From the NCBI GenBank assembly GCA_900752545.1, contig CAADVS010000014.1:1-25194 (forward strand): a stretch of 25,194 nucleotides of DNA, written 5' to 3'. Source of the stretch: an uncultured Collinsella sp. (lineage in GTDB: Bacteria > Actinomycetota > Coriobacteriia > Coriobacteriales > Coriobacteriaceae). Positions 1 to 6,358 of this stretch are shown piece by piece. Under the pieces are notes generated by a model, which saw nothing but the letters and a program-made list of their open reading frames with translations, had not been told where the DNA came from and did no database searches. The translations under genes and the position numbers were made by a program. Position 1 is the first letter of the stretch, and each line of letters starts with the position of its first letter.

Positions 1-1
1 G

Positions 2-490
2 GCTGCTCCGACACCCGCGCCCAAGCCCGCCTCGCCCGCGCCCAAGTCGTCTGACCTGGGCAAAGCCCCCTGGCTACGCTCCGACAACCCCGCCGGCGCT
101 CCTGCCACGGGTAAGCTCCCGACTGAGCCCGCACCCCGTGCGCCCGAGCGCTCGGCTGCCCCCAAAGCTCAGCCTGTCGCGCAGTCCGCGCCGTGGGAAT
201 CCGAGCAGGTGCCCTACGACGACGCTATGGTCGGCGGCTTCGCTGGCGATGCGAGCGGGGACGATCTGCCTCCGTTCGACGTGCAGGGTGCGACGCCCGC
301 GCCCAAGTCCGTTGTAGCTGCCCCCAAAGAGGAGGACGCTCCTGCAGCTCCCTGGGAGTCCAACCCCGGCGCCGGTAGCCCCTTCGGCCACCAGGGCGCA
401 GCCCCGAGCATCCCGCAGACCGAGGATGAGGCCAAGGCCCTCATCCGCAGCGTCTTCGGCCAGTCCACCATCTTCAAGCCGGTGGAGTAG
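2..490 (+). CDS. dnaX: DNA polymerase III subunit gamma/tau, C-terminal part (partial)
   Basis: The reading frame is open from base 2 to the TAG at 488-490, so only the C-terminal 162 residues are in the window. The visible part is a Pro/Ala/Lys-rich, low-complexity linker with three similar APW-type segments (APWLRSDNP, APWESEQVPYDDA, APWESNPG), ending in a short more structured tail (DEAKALIRSVFGQSTIFKPVE). No ATPase motif is present because that part lies upstream. The assignment rests on the linker style, typical of tau C-termini, and on context: ybaB and recR follow, the classic dnaX-ybaB-recR order. The protein would be the clamp-loader subunit that links the loader to the replicative polymerase. 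Here dnaX and ybaB are separated by an 834-base gap holding a minus-strand gene, so they are probably not one transcript. The repeated linker makes exact family matching weak. Confidence 0.75.
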   Translation, partial: AAPTPAPKPASPAPKSSDLGKAPWLRSDNPAGAPATGKLPTEPAPRAPERSAAPKAQPVAQSAPWESEQVPYDDAMVGGFAGDASGDDLPPFDVQGATPAPKSVVAAPKEEDAPAAPWESNPGAGSPFGHQGAAPSIPQTEDEAKALIRSVFGQSTIFKPVE

Positions 491-511
491 CTGCGCGGGC
501 GGGTATGCTGC

Positions 512-985
512 TCAAGAAGAGAGCTCTTTGTCCGGGCGCGTCTGTATTTCGGACATGTGTAATGTGGTGCCGCGTATATCGCATTCGAGTAGGCAGGTAC
601 GTGACGGTCGGCCTAGGATGCTGAGGTCGATACGATACGTTGCATGGCTGTCCGTGTACTCGACTTGCTCGGCGCTGACGGTTGCTCCGATTGTCGAGAA
701 AACGCCTAGTTCGGCATCGACAATCTTGGAGTCCTTTATCTTGACCCTGAACTCTTGGTAGAGGGACGGACTGTTGTAGTAAACGGTTCGGGTTCCGTCG
801 GTGCACTCATCGGTCGTCTCCCATTTGACGACGGGCTGGTCCGAGCCGGCTATCAGCAGTTCTGCTCCAAAGGCTATGGTATGGGTGATGAGAACCAGCA
901 ATATCCAGCCGACAAAGAGATAGAGAACCACATATGCAACGGGGTGTTTTGAGCGGATGTTTTGGAGCACGTCGGGGGCATTCAT
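512..985 (-). CDS. Small single-pass membrane protein, unknown function
   Basis: Encodes 157 residues. I do not recognise the family. The N-terminus (about 1-15) is charged, followed by one hydrophobic segment at about residues 16-41 (AYVVLYLFVGWILLVLITH). After it comes a soluble domain of about 115 residues with alternating polar/hydrophobic stretches suggestive of beta structure, containing two cysteines near residues 131 and 135. The start is supported by a GGAGG Shine-Dalgarno seven bases upstream of the ATG on the minus strand, and by a TATAAT box at 1020-1025. The gene is convergent with dnaX, leaving 21 bases between the stops, and divergent from ybaB. It is probably a monocistronic accessory gene inserted into the dnaX-ybaB interval. 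No signal-peptidase site is clear, so the segment is more likely an anchor with the domain outside the membrane. Confidence 0.72.
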   Translation of the reverse strand: MNAPDVLQNIRSKHPVAYVVLYLFVGWILLVLITHTIAFGAELLIAGSDQPVVKWETTDECTDGTRTVYYNSPSLYQEFRVKIKDSKIVDAELGVFSTIGATVSAEQVEYTDSHATYRIDLSILGRPSRTCLLECDIRGTTLHMSEIQTRPDKELSS

Positions 986-998
986 GGGGCACCTCCAA

Positions 999-1016
999 AT
1001 TGCTATCTATGGCAAT
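999..1016 (-). promoter_or_regulatory. Imperfect palindrome in the leader of the small membrane protein gene
   Basis: ATTGC and GCAAT half-sites flank an eight-base centre that also contains mirrored AT pairs. The site lies between the TATAAT box (1020-1025) and the Shine-Dalgarno of the minus-strand gene, where a bound repressor would block transcription. Operator function is inference only. Confidence 0.3.
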
Positions 1017-1019
1017 CAA

Positions 1020-1038
1020 ATTATACCCCACCGTCATG
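1020..1038 (-). promoter_or_regulatory. Promoter candidate for the minus-strand membrane protein gene
   Basis: Read on the minus strand this is CATGACGGTGGGGTATAAT, a perfect -10 hexamer preceded by a GGGG run. No good -35 at the usual 17-base spacing is seen. The same GGGG/GTGGG + TA-box arrangement recurs ahead of other genes in the window. It lies 35 bases upstream of the start codon. Confidence 0.5.
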
Positions 1039-1143
1039 AGCGCCACCTCGAGTAGTGGCTCGGCATTTAGCCATTTAGTGGTACGCATTAAATGCCGGAT
1101 TCCGGCTCTACAAGATTTAGCTTTCAATATTATGCAGATGCGA

Positions 1144-1163
1144 ATTATGCAACTTTGCATAAT
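1144..1163. promoter_or_regulatory. Perfect palindrome ATTATGCAA-CT-TTGCATAAT
   Basis: This is a 9-bp perfect inverted repeat with a two-base centre, the geometry of a dimeric repressor site. A further half-site (ATTATGCA) is at 1129-1136. The arm TTGCATAAT also occurs at 10599-10607 (upstream of carbamate kinase) and 16246-16254 (upstream of the first LytS-type kinase). The binding factor is unknown. Confidence 0.4.
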
Positions 1164-1240
1164 CATTGGGTGCAGTCTGCACTCAGGACATGTATATCGA
1201 CTGAGGTAGCGTGTCCGCCCCGCTCGCTGGCCTCGCGCCG

Positions 1241-1249
1241 TGGTACGAT
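1241..1249 (+). promoter_or_regulatory. Extended -10 promoter candidate for ybaB-recR
   Basis: TGG followed by TACGAT matches an extended -10 (TGn + TAnnAT). It is 76 bases upstream of the ybaB start. No convincing -35 is seen in the GC-rich sequence before it, consistent with an extended -10 promoter. Confidence 0.4.
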
Positions 1250-1324
1250 TTTTGAGTTCGAAAGTCCCGCCGTGCTCCGGCTGCCCTTGCAGCTCGGCGT
1301 GCGGCCGCACGTAAAGGAGCCATC

Positions 1325-1645
1325 ATGGCCGGTATGAACATGCAGCAGATGATGAAGCAGGCTCGCAAGATGCAGGAGCAGCTTGCCGCCGCGCAGGAGA
1401 ACCTCAAGTCCCAGACCGTCGACGCCTCTGCCGGCGGCGGCATGGTCAAGGTGACCGTTAACGGCGAGATGGAGCTCGTCAACCTCACCATCGATCCCGA
1501 TGCCCTCGATCCCGAGGACGTCGATATGCTGCAGGACATGATCATGGCTGCCGTCAACGAGGCCGTCCGCGGCGTCAACGAGCTCGCCAACAAGCAGATG
1601 GGCGCCATCACCGGCGGCCTCAACATCCCGGGCATGCCGTTCTAA
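1325..1645 (+). CDS. ybaB: YbaB/EbfC family nucleoid-associated protein
   Basis: Encodes 106 residues, the usual length for this family. The N-terminus (MAGMNMQQMMKQARKMQEQL) is the Met/Gln-rich amphipathic helix typical of YbaB. It is followed by the conserved core with GGGMVKVTVNGEMELVNLTIDP and a C-terminal helix ending in GGLNIPGMPF, a very typical YbaB tail. YbaB/EbfC proteins are dimeric DNA-binding proteins associated with the nucleoid and, by gene context, with recombination and repair. The start is supported by AAGGAG at 1314-1319. The recR start lies 13 bases after the stop, so the two genes are almost certainly co-transcribed. A 14-bp perfect palindrome (1298-1311) sits directly ahead of the ribosome binding site and could fold in the leader. 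Confidence 0.93.
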   Translation: MAGMNMQQMMKQARKMQEQLAAAQENLKSQTVDASAGGGMVKVTVNGEMELVNLTIDPDALDPEDVDMLQDMIMAAVNEAVRGVNELANKQMGAITGGLNIPGMPF

Positions 1646-1658
1646 GACACGCATATAT

Positions 1659-2255
1659 ATGAGTGCCAACCACAGTCTGCAAAAACTGCTCGATGAGCTG
1701 GGCCGTCTGCCGGGCATTGGTCCCAAGTCGGCCCAGCGCATCGCCTATTACCTGTTGGAGGCCGACGCCGAGGAGGCGCGCCGCCTGGCCGAGGCCATCC
1801 TGGAGGTCAAGCAGGAGGTCCACTTTTGCAGCCGCTGCTTTAACTACGCCACGGCCGACGAGTGCTCCATCTGCCAGGACCCGATGCGCGATACCACTCG
1901 CATTTGCGTGGTGGGCGAGCCGCGCGATGTCCAGGCGATCGAGCGCACGGGCAGCTACCACGGCCTCTACCACGTATTGGGCGGCGTGATCAGTCCCATG
2001 GACAAGATTGGCCCCGAGCAGCTGCACATTCGAGAGCTGCTGGCACGCTTGGGCCACGAGGACATCCACGAGGTCATCATCGCCACCAACCCCAATATTG
2101 AGGGCGAGACCACGGCGAGCTATCTGGCCCGTACCATCAAGCCGTTGGGCGTCGAGGTGTCGCGTCTGGCAAGCGGCCTTCCCGTGGGCGGCGACTTGGA
2201 GTATGCCGACGAGCTTACGCTTGGCCGCGCCATCGAGGCCCGCCGCGCGATTTAG
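1659..2255 (+). CDS. recR: Recombination mediator protein RecR
   Basis: Encodes 198 residues, the standard RecR length. An N-terminal helix-hairpin-helix (LPGIGPKSAQRIAYYLL, about 17-33) is followed by a C4 zinc finger (C57, C60, C69, C72). Next come a Toprim domain beginning at ICVVGEPRDV (about 82-91) and the conserved C-terminal RLASGLPVGGDLEYADELTL. RecR acts with RecF and RecO to load RecA at single-strand gaps. The start MSANHSLQKLLDEL agrees with the family. No clear Shine-Dalgarno lies in the 13 bases after ybaB, so translation may be coupled to ybaB. Downstream, a 9-bp hairpin (2293-2322) is the only candidate end of the transcript. Confidence 0.96.
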   Translation: MSANHSLQKLLDELGRLPGIGPKSAQRIAYYLLEADAEEARRLAEAILEVKQEVHFCSRCFNYATADECSICQDPMRDTTRICVVGEPRDVQAIERTGSYHGLYHVLGGVISPMDKIGPEQLHIRELLARLGHEDIHEVIIATNPNIEGETTASYLARTIKPLGVEVSRLASGLPVGGDLEYADELTLGRAIEARRAI

Positions 2256-2292
2256 GTGGCGAGCCTGCTCCTGCCGTATGTTTTCCTCGCGA

Positions 2293-2322
2293 CGCACGGG
2301 GTAGTCATAATTTCCCCGTGCG
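2293..2322. terminator. Hairpin downstream of recR, possible terminator
   Basis: CGCACGGGG (2293-2301) pairs perfectly with CCCCGTGCG (2314-2322) across a 12-base AT-rich loop. No real T-tract follows, so it may be a weak or factor-dependent terminator. Confidence 0.4.
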
Positions 2323-2407
2323 ACTGTGAGTTTGTTGTGCAACAAAGATGCTTCGTATCCGCTTATCGCATGGACGCTTCCGCTCGCATCCTTAATTTGT
2401 CCATTCG

Positions 2408-2438
2408 TTGCGCAACCTTTTTGGTTCGCTGATACACT
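2408..2438 (+). promoter_or_regulatory. Promoter candidate for the anchored protein / kinase / FHA operon
   Basis: TTGCGC at 2408-2413 stands before GATACA (2431-2436, 17-base spacer) or TACACT (2433-2438, 19-base spacer). Transcription would begin about 15-20 bases before a strong hairpin at 2461-2478. A TTTGTTG-TG-CAACAAA palindrome at 2331-2346 lies upstream and could be an operator. Confidence 0.4.
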
Positions 2439-2460
2439 CAAATATGGATTCGAATGAATG

Positions 2461-2489
2461 CGCCGCTCCCGAGCGGCGTGTTTTTGTTG
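2461..2489 (+). terminator. Terminator-like hairpin inside the leader of the kinase operon
   Basis: CGCCGCTC (2461-2468) pairs with GAGCGGCG (2471-2478), giving at least a 7-bp GC stem, followed by TG and TTTTTGTT. It sits between the likely promoter and the GGAGGAG ribosome binding site (2489-2495). Any transcript from the promoter candidate must therefore pass it. Confidence 0.55.
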
Positions 2490-2500
2490 GAGGAGAACGC

Positions 2501-3406
2501 ATGCGGCCCGGTGGCACTCAGACAAAGCGCGGCGCCGCGGTGCGCATACGACGCCGACTGGGCTTGGCGCCGCGGGCGTACGCACTGCTATCGTGCTCGC
2601 TGGTGCTGGTCATAGCTGGCGTTTCTGCCTATGGCATGACCGTGCCGTCCATGATGCAGGCGCATGCCGCACGCGAACCGCGCGTGGGGCATGAGGTCAA
2701 AAGCGATCTGGGCACCACGACTGGATATGCTTGGGCAAGTGTGGTCGGGCATATTGTGTTTGGCACCGACGATGCGGACGGCGCCGAGGCCCCGGACAAC
2801 GAAGTCACGCTTGCCAATGGCAAAACCATCGTGCTCACCAACACCAAGATCATCGATCGATTGTCCAACAATAGCGTGGCGGCAACGGTGAATAAGGTCG
2901 AGCAGCAAAAGGAGCAGGACGCCCAGCAGTCCGGAAAGCCCGGTAGCTCGGATACTTCTGGCTCCGGCTCGGATTCATCGAGTTCGGGCGGCGGCTCTGG
3001 GTCGGGTTCCTCTACCGGAGGGCCTGGAAACGGCGGCTCGACGGGCGGCAACACTGACAACGATGCAAACTCCGGCGGCCTTTCCGCTGCTGAGGAAGAG
3101 AGCATTCACAGTTGGCTTGTGACCAAGTACAACATGCTCGACGGCTATGTTTCTCGTGCCAATGACGTGGTCTCGACCTATAACTCTACGGGAGATCCCA
3201 GGCCGTGCGACAGCCTGGTCGGGGAGATGTTTGTCATTCGAGCCGAGTTCGGTCGTCAGACATTCTCGCCCCGGTCAAGGTGGTATCAGCAGTATGCCAA
3301 TCTGTGGGGCTGTTACACCAACCTATGTCAATGGGTCGGCCATTACGGCGATGATGACGTCGCGCTCGGTAACTTCAACAATAACGTGGCGGCGCTTGCC
3401 CTATGA
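2501..3406 (+). CDS. Membrane-anchored Ser/Gly-rich protein, unknown function
   Basis: From ATG 2501, which has GGAGGAG six bases upstream, the protein has 301 residues. An in-frame TTG at 2408 exists but would translate the promoter and leader hairpin, so I reject it. Layout: a basic cytoplasmic N-terminus (1-25, rich in Arg); one hydrophobic segment (about 26-46); a region of about 90 residues (47-140) with a possible small beta segment; a Ser/Gly/Asp-rich flexible linker (about 144-193); and a C-terminal, mostly helical domain (194-301) with three cysteines (C236, C271, C276) and many aromatic residues. This resembles an exported domain on a long tether. The stop overlaps the kinase ATG (ATGATGA), so the two are translationally coupled. 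The family is not recognised. A role as sensor partner or substrate of the following kinase is inference from coupling. Confidence 0.8.
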   Translation: MRPGGTQTKRGAAVRIRRRLGLAPRAYALLSCSLVLVIAGVSAYGMTVPSMMQAHAAREPRVGHEVKSDLGTTTGYAWASVVGHIVFGTDDADGAEAPDNEVTLANGKTIVLTNTKIIDRLSNNSVAATVNKVEQQKEQDAQQSGKPGSSDTSGSGSDSSSSGGGSGSGSSTGGPGNGGSTGGNTDNDANSGGLSAAEEESIHSWLVTKYNMLDGYVSRANDVVSTYNSTGDPRPCDSLVGEMFVIRAEFGRQTFSPRSRWYQQYANLWGCYTNLCQWVGHYGDDDVALGNFNNNVAALAL

Positions 3407-5319
3407 TGACCGATCTTGCATCCACCACACCACAATCGCTCGGTCGCGATCCCATGGTCGGCCTGCGCCTGGCGCGTGTCGACGGGTTTGAGCCGGCCAT
3501 TGCGCTCGGTCAGGACGAACTGCCTACCTATCTGCGTCGTTTTACGATGCTGTTTGCCGACGATGCCACCATGCGCCGTGGCGGTATCGGCCGCGTGACG
3601 CGTGCCGTCAACGCCCAAGGCGAGGCAGTGGCACTCAAGCAGCTCATCTTGCCGACGCGCGATGAGTTTGATGACGATGCCGCTCACGAGGCGCTGGTCG
3701 CCAAGTTCAAGGCGGCGTTTCGCGAGGAATACGAATGCCATCGCGCCCTTTCGGGCCTTAAGGGCTTTCCCCGCCTCTATGGCTGGGGCGAGGTCGACGG
3801 TGTGCCTGCAATTGTCATGGAATGGGTCGAGGGCGAGACACTTGCCCGCTTGCGTTCGCGACTCGCCGTGGACGATGCCGGACGCCTGTCGCCGCTTGTG
3901 GCGGCGCGTCTGGGTCGCGACCTGTTCGATCTGCTCTGCCGTATGAGCCTGGTGGGCGAGGGCTTTGTCCATCGCGATATCTCGCCCGCTAATATTATGG
4001 TGCGTACGGCGCGTCTACCGCTTGACCGGCAGCTTGCCGAGGGCACCTTTGACCTGTGCCTGATCGACTTTGGCTCGTCGCTGGCGCTCGAGCCTGCGTC
4101 GGCCGTGGCCGGTACCGGCGGCAAGGCGTCGTTTACGGAGCGCTATGCCACGCTGCGTCGCGCGACGGTTGCCTATGCCCCGCCCGAGATGCTCACCGAC
4201 GATATTCCCGACCTGCGCGCTTTGCGTATGTCGCCGGCGATTGACGTATACGCCGCGGCAAGCACGGTTTACGAGCTCATTGCCGGCGTCGCGCCATACG
4301 AAGCCGCGCCGAGTACTTCGGGTGCCTCGGGTTCGCGCAAAAAGACGCGCGACATCGCGAGCCCCTACCGTCTTAAGATGGACACGCGGCCCGACTATCC
4401 CATTGGTGCCCATGCGCCCGGTTGTGATTTGACTCAGTTGCTTCGTCGTGAGCCCGATGTGGCGCTCGCCGCGGCCGAGCAGGCCCAGCAGCTAGGGCTT
4501 GAGCCGGATTCCGAAGAGCTACGCGATGCGCTGGCGTTTGTCGATGCCCAGCTGTTCGACGTGGTGATGGCCTGTCTGTCCAGCCATCAAAAAGATCGTC
4601 CCGAGCCGGCGGCGGTCGAGGCGGCGCTCTCGGCGTTTTGTGACCACTATGCGCAAAATGTCGGTCGTTCGCTTCGCGGCGAGCCGCTCACGCCGTGCCC
4701 CATGGATGCGTCTGGCCGCGCGGTTCGTCGCGCGCTGATGGTCGGCGCGACGGTCGTCTGTGGCGTGGTTTGGGCTGTGGTCGTGGTTTCGGCCGCGCTG
4801 CTGGCGTCGGGCGCTCGCGTGACGGCGACTTTGGGATCGCTCGTGTGGTCTGGGTCGCTACCGGGTATTATTGCCGCACTGGCGTTGGCGCTGCCAGGCA
4901 TAGCCGGCGTTGCCGCGGGGGCACTTGCGCGCGATCGGCGCTCGGGCTTCCTGCAGGGTGTGCTTGCGCTTTCTGCCTGCGAGGTTCCGGTGCTGGTTGT
5001 GGCTGCATGTAGCATATTTTCCCAACGCGCCGTGATGGGCGGCCTTGTTGCCGCTCTGGTTGCAACCTATACGCTTACGTGGTTTTTGCTTGCGATGGGC
5101 TTTGCCTTTGAACTTCCCGTTTCGGCACCGCGACGCACAAAAGCCCAGATGGCGACTCCGCTTGCCGGTGGAGCCGCAGCTGTCCGTACTTTGGCGGACC
5201 TGTCGAAGTATCGTCCGATTCTATTTCTACGACCAAGGAGGCCTAGGTCATGGCATCTCAAGTTGAGCTCACCCCATGCGGGGCCATGTTTGACATCTTT
5301 AAGCGCGCAGCGCATCTGA
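3403..5319 (+). CDS. Ser/Thr protein kinase with C-terminal membrane helices
   Basis: A eukaryotic-type protein kinase of up to 638 residues. Kinase landmarks in order: a Gly-containing loop (RRGGIGRV, 58-65), the ATP-binding lysine K79 in VALK, the catalytic loop HRDISPANIMV (190-200, with D192 and N197), DFG (222-224), AYAPPEM (258-263) as the APE motif, and DVYAAASTVYEL (281-292). A long insert with a Ser/Gly/Lys patch lies at about 302-316. Four hydrophobic segments follow (about 445-470, 480-508, 514-540, 543-571), so the catalytic domain is cytoplasmic and the C-terminus is in the membrane. There are no PASTA repeats. The first ATG overlaps the previous stop; the second ATG (3406) is an equal candidate. 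The last roughly 35 codons switch to rare codons and overlap the next gene by 70 bases. A TAG at 5244-5246 in another frame, three bases before the next ATG, suggests the original end. Confidence 0.9.
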   Translation: MMTDLASTTPQSLGRDPMVGLRLARVDGFEPAIALGQDELPTYLRRFTMLFADDATMRRGGIGRVTRAVNAQGEAVALKQLILPTRDEFDDDAAHEALVAKFKAAFREEYECHRALSGLKGFPRLYGWGEVDGVPAIVMEWVEGETLARLRSRLAVDDAGRLSPLVAARLGRDLFDLLCRMSLVGEGFVHRDISPANIMVRTARLPLDRQLAEGTFDLCLIDFGSSLALEPASAVAGTGGKASFTERYATLRRATVAYAPPEMLTDDIPDLRALRMSPAIDVYAAASTVYELIAGVAPYEAAPSTSGASGSRKKTRDIASPYRLKMDTRPDYPIGAHAPGCDLTQLLRREPDVALAAAEQAQQLGLEPDSEELRDALAFVDAQLFDVVMACLSSHQKDRPEPAAVEAALSAFCDHYAQNVGRSLRGEPLTPCPMDASGRAVRRALMVGATVVCGVVWAVVVVSAALLASGARVTATLGSLVWSGSLPGIIAALALALPGIAGVAAGALARDRRSGFLQGVLALSACEVPVLVVAACSIFSQRAVMGGLVAALVATYTLTWFLLAMGFAFELPVSAPRRTKAQMATPLAGGAAAVRTLADLSKYRPILFLRPRRPRSWHLKLSSPHAGPCLTSLSAQRI

Positions 5320-6344
5320 GCCATATCGAGCTGTGCGGCTTGGTGCTTTCGTCCCGTCCGCTCGCCGACGGCCGCAGCCCGCAGAGCCGAGCCGCCGATC
5401 GCTCTTGGGTTTCCCGCTTTATCGTTCGCGCGCCGGTCGGCACGCTTCAGCAGCGCTACTTTGCCGAATACGGTACCTCGGCTGCGCGTATTATGTCGCA
5501 ACTGGCCCTGCGCCAGCGCAATCCCATGGACTCCACGGCTGTGATCAATATGGTGTGCGGTCCTGCAGGTGAACCGATGGTACGCGCGCTCGAAGAGTGC
5601 CACCAGGACACGAATCTCTATCGCAACGCGCTCGATCGCCTGTCCCAGGCGGCGGAACTCATGCCCGCCGAGCGCGCCGAGGCCGTGCTGGTGCTGTTTG
5701 TCGCCGTCGGTTGTTCGGCGGATGTGCGGTCCTCGGTGAACTATGCCATCGACTACGCACACGCGACCTGTGGCGGAGGCACATCCACGCCGCGTTCGCT
5801 TGGCATGTCGCTGACTGCGGGCGAACGCGAACCCGCCCCGGCGCACCCCTTGGGCTTGCTGCGCGTGCAAAACAGTTTTGTCGTGAGCGCCCCGCGCTGG
5901 ATTCAGCCGAGTGAGCAGGGTGTTGAGATTGGCGCGCTGGCCACTGGTGAGGGCGATATTACCGACGTCGGCGACGATGTCTCGGCCCGCCATGCCCATA
6001 TCTGGTGCGATGCTCAAAATATCTGGCGCGTCGAGGACTTGTCGTCCACCAACGGAACCGTGGTGGTAAACGGGGCCACGCGCGTCTGCATTCAGGTCGA
6101 GCCCGGCCGTTCCGCCCAACTCAATCCCGGCGACGAGCTCAAGCTCGGCGAATCAACTACCTACGCCATCCTCTTCGGTGCTCTCTGGCCGGCAGATAGG
6201 GACGTTCTTTTTCTGCCGGCATCTGGGGACACTCCTTGGCGCTCCAGAGTCGGTCGCCCGGGGATGGAGGGGCCATTTTGGCCCTTGGCGGTCACCCGAG
6301 GTAAACCTTTACCGCCCGCCTATATTTGCCGAAATTACACTTGA
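5250..6344 (+). CDS. FHA-domain protein with REP-encoded C-terminal tail
   Basis: Encodes 364 residues; the start is supported by AAGGAGG at 5235-5241. Residues 1-200 form an Ala/Arg-rich, largely helical region that I do not recognise. Residues about 205-312 are a forkhead-associated (FHA) domain with VSARHAHI (244-251), VEDLSSTNGTVVVNG (261-275) and a final strand ending TYAILFG. FHA domains bind phosphothreonine peptides, so the upstream kinase is the natural partner. The arginine normally following the first Gly (IGR) appears to be alanine (IGA, 227-229), although the Ser/His and STNGT positions are kept. From about residue 314 the frame runs through a REP-like repeat (6188-6235), giving an atypical Trp/Pro/Arg-rich tail of about 50 residues. 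The native protein probably ended soon after residue 312. The gene is the last of the operon, and its stop overlaps the nifJ promoter motif. Confidence 0.85.
   Translation: MASQVELTPCGAMFDIFKRAAHLSHIELCGLVLSSRPLADGRSPQSRAADRSWVSRFIVRAPVGTLQQRYFAEYGTSAARIMSQLALRQRNPMDSTAVINMVCGPAGEPMVRALEECHQDTNLYRNALDRLSQAAELMPAERAEAVLVLFVAVGCSADVRSSVNYAIDYAHATCGGGTSTPRSLGMSLTAGEREPAPAHPLGLLRVQNSFVVSAPRWIQPSEQGVEIGALATGEGDITDVGDDVSARHAHIWCDAQNIWRVEDLSSTNGTVVVNGATRVCIQVEPGRSAQLNPGDELKLGESTTYAILFGALWPADRDVLFLPASGDTPWRSRVGRPGMEGPFWPLAVTRGKPLPPAYICRNYT
6188..6237. repeat. REP-like GGGGAC repeat inside the FHA gene 3' end
   Basis: GCCGGCAGA (6188-6196) and TCTGCCGGC (6212-6220) form a perfect 9-bp inverted repeat. 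Its loop carries GGGACGTTCTT (6199-6209), and GGGGACACTCCTT follows at 6225-6237. GGGACGTTCTT recurs exactly in the repeat at 11905-11989. Such GGGGAC-box palindromes resemble elements mobilised by REP-associated (Y1/IS200-like) transposases. No transposase lies in this window. Confidence 0.6.
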
Positions 6345-6358
6345 CGGCGGGGTACAAT
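6341..6358 (+). promoter_or_regulatory. Promoter candidate for the pyruvate:ferredoxin oxidoreductase gene
   Basis: TTGACGGCGGGGTACAAT holds a TACAAT -10 box (6353-6358) after a GGGG run. TTGACG is too close (six bases) to serve as an ordinary -35. A hairpin (CCCGCA 6362-6367 with TGCGGG 6381-6386) lies at the presumed transcript start. The box is about 280 bases upstream of the start codon. Confidence 0.4.

Larger units (their letters stand above)
986..1324. other. Palindrome-rich intergenic region between the membrane protein gene and ybaB
   Basis: No gene was found in these 339 bases. The stretch holds a 9-bp inverted repeat (CGGCATTTA at 1061-1069 with TAAATGCCG at 1089-1097), a GCCGGA-T-TCCGGC palindrome (1094-1106), an ATTATGCA half-site (1129-1136), ATTATGCAA-CT-TTGCATAAT (1144-1163), GTGCAG-T-CTGCAC (1170-1182) and CGTGCGGCCGCACG (1298-1311). 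A likely ybaB promoter box is at 1241-1249. The middle is AT-rich compared with flanking genes, fitting a divergent regulatory region. I looked for an SRP RNA, often found near dnaX, and saw no conserved SRP helix-8 tetraloop motif. Confidence 0.6.

Noticed and set aside
426..761. Plus-strand frame overlapping the dnaX end and the minus-strand membrane protein gene
   Set aside because: Overlaps two better-supported genes, has no ribosome binding site and no domain-like features.
1183..1324. Possible SRP (4.5S) RNA gene near dnaX
   Set aside because: Only local GC-rich stems are present; the conserved SRP RNA internal loops and tetraloop sequence are not seen.
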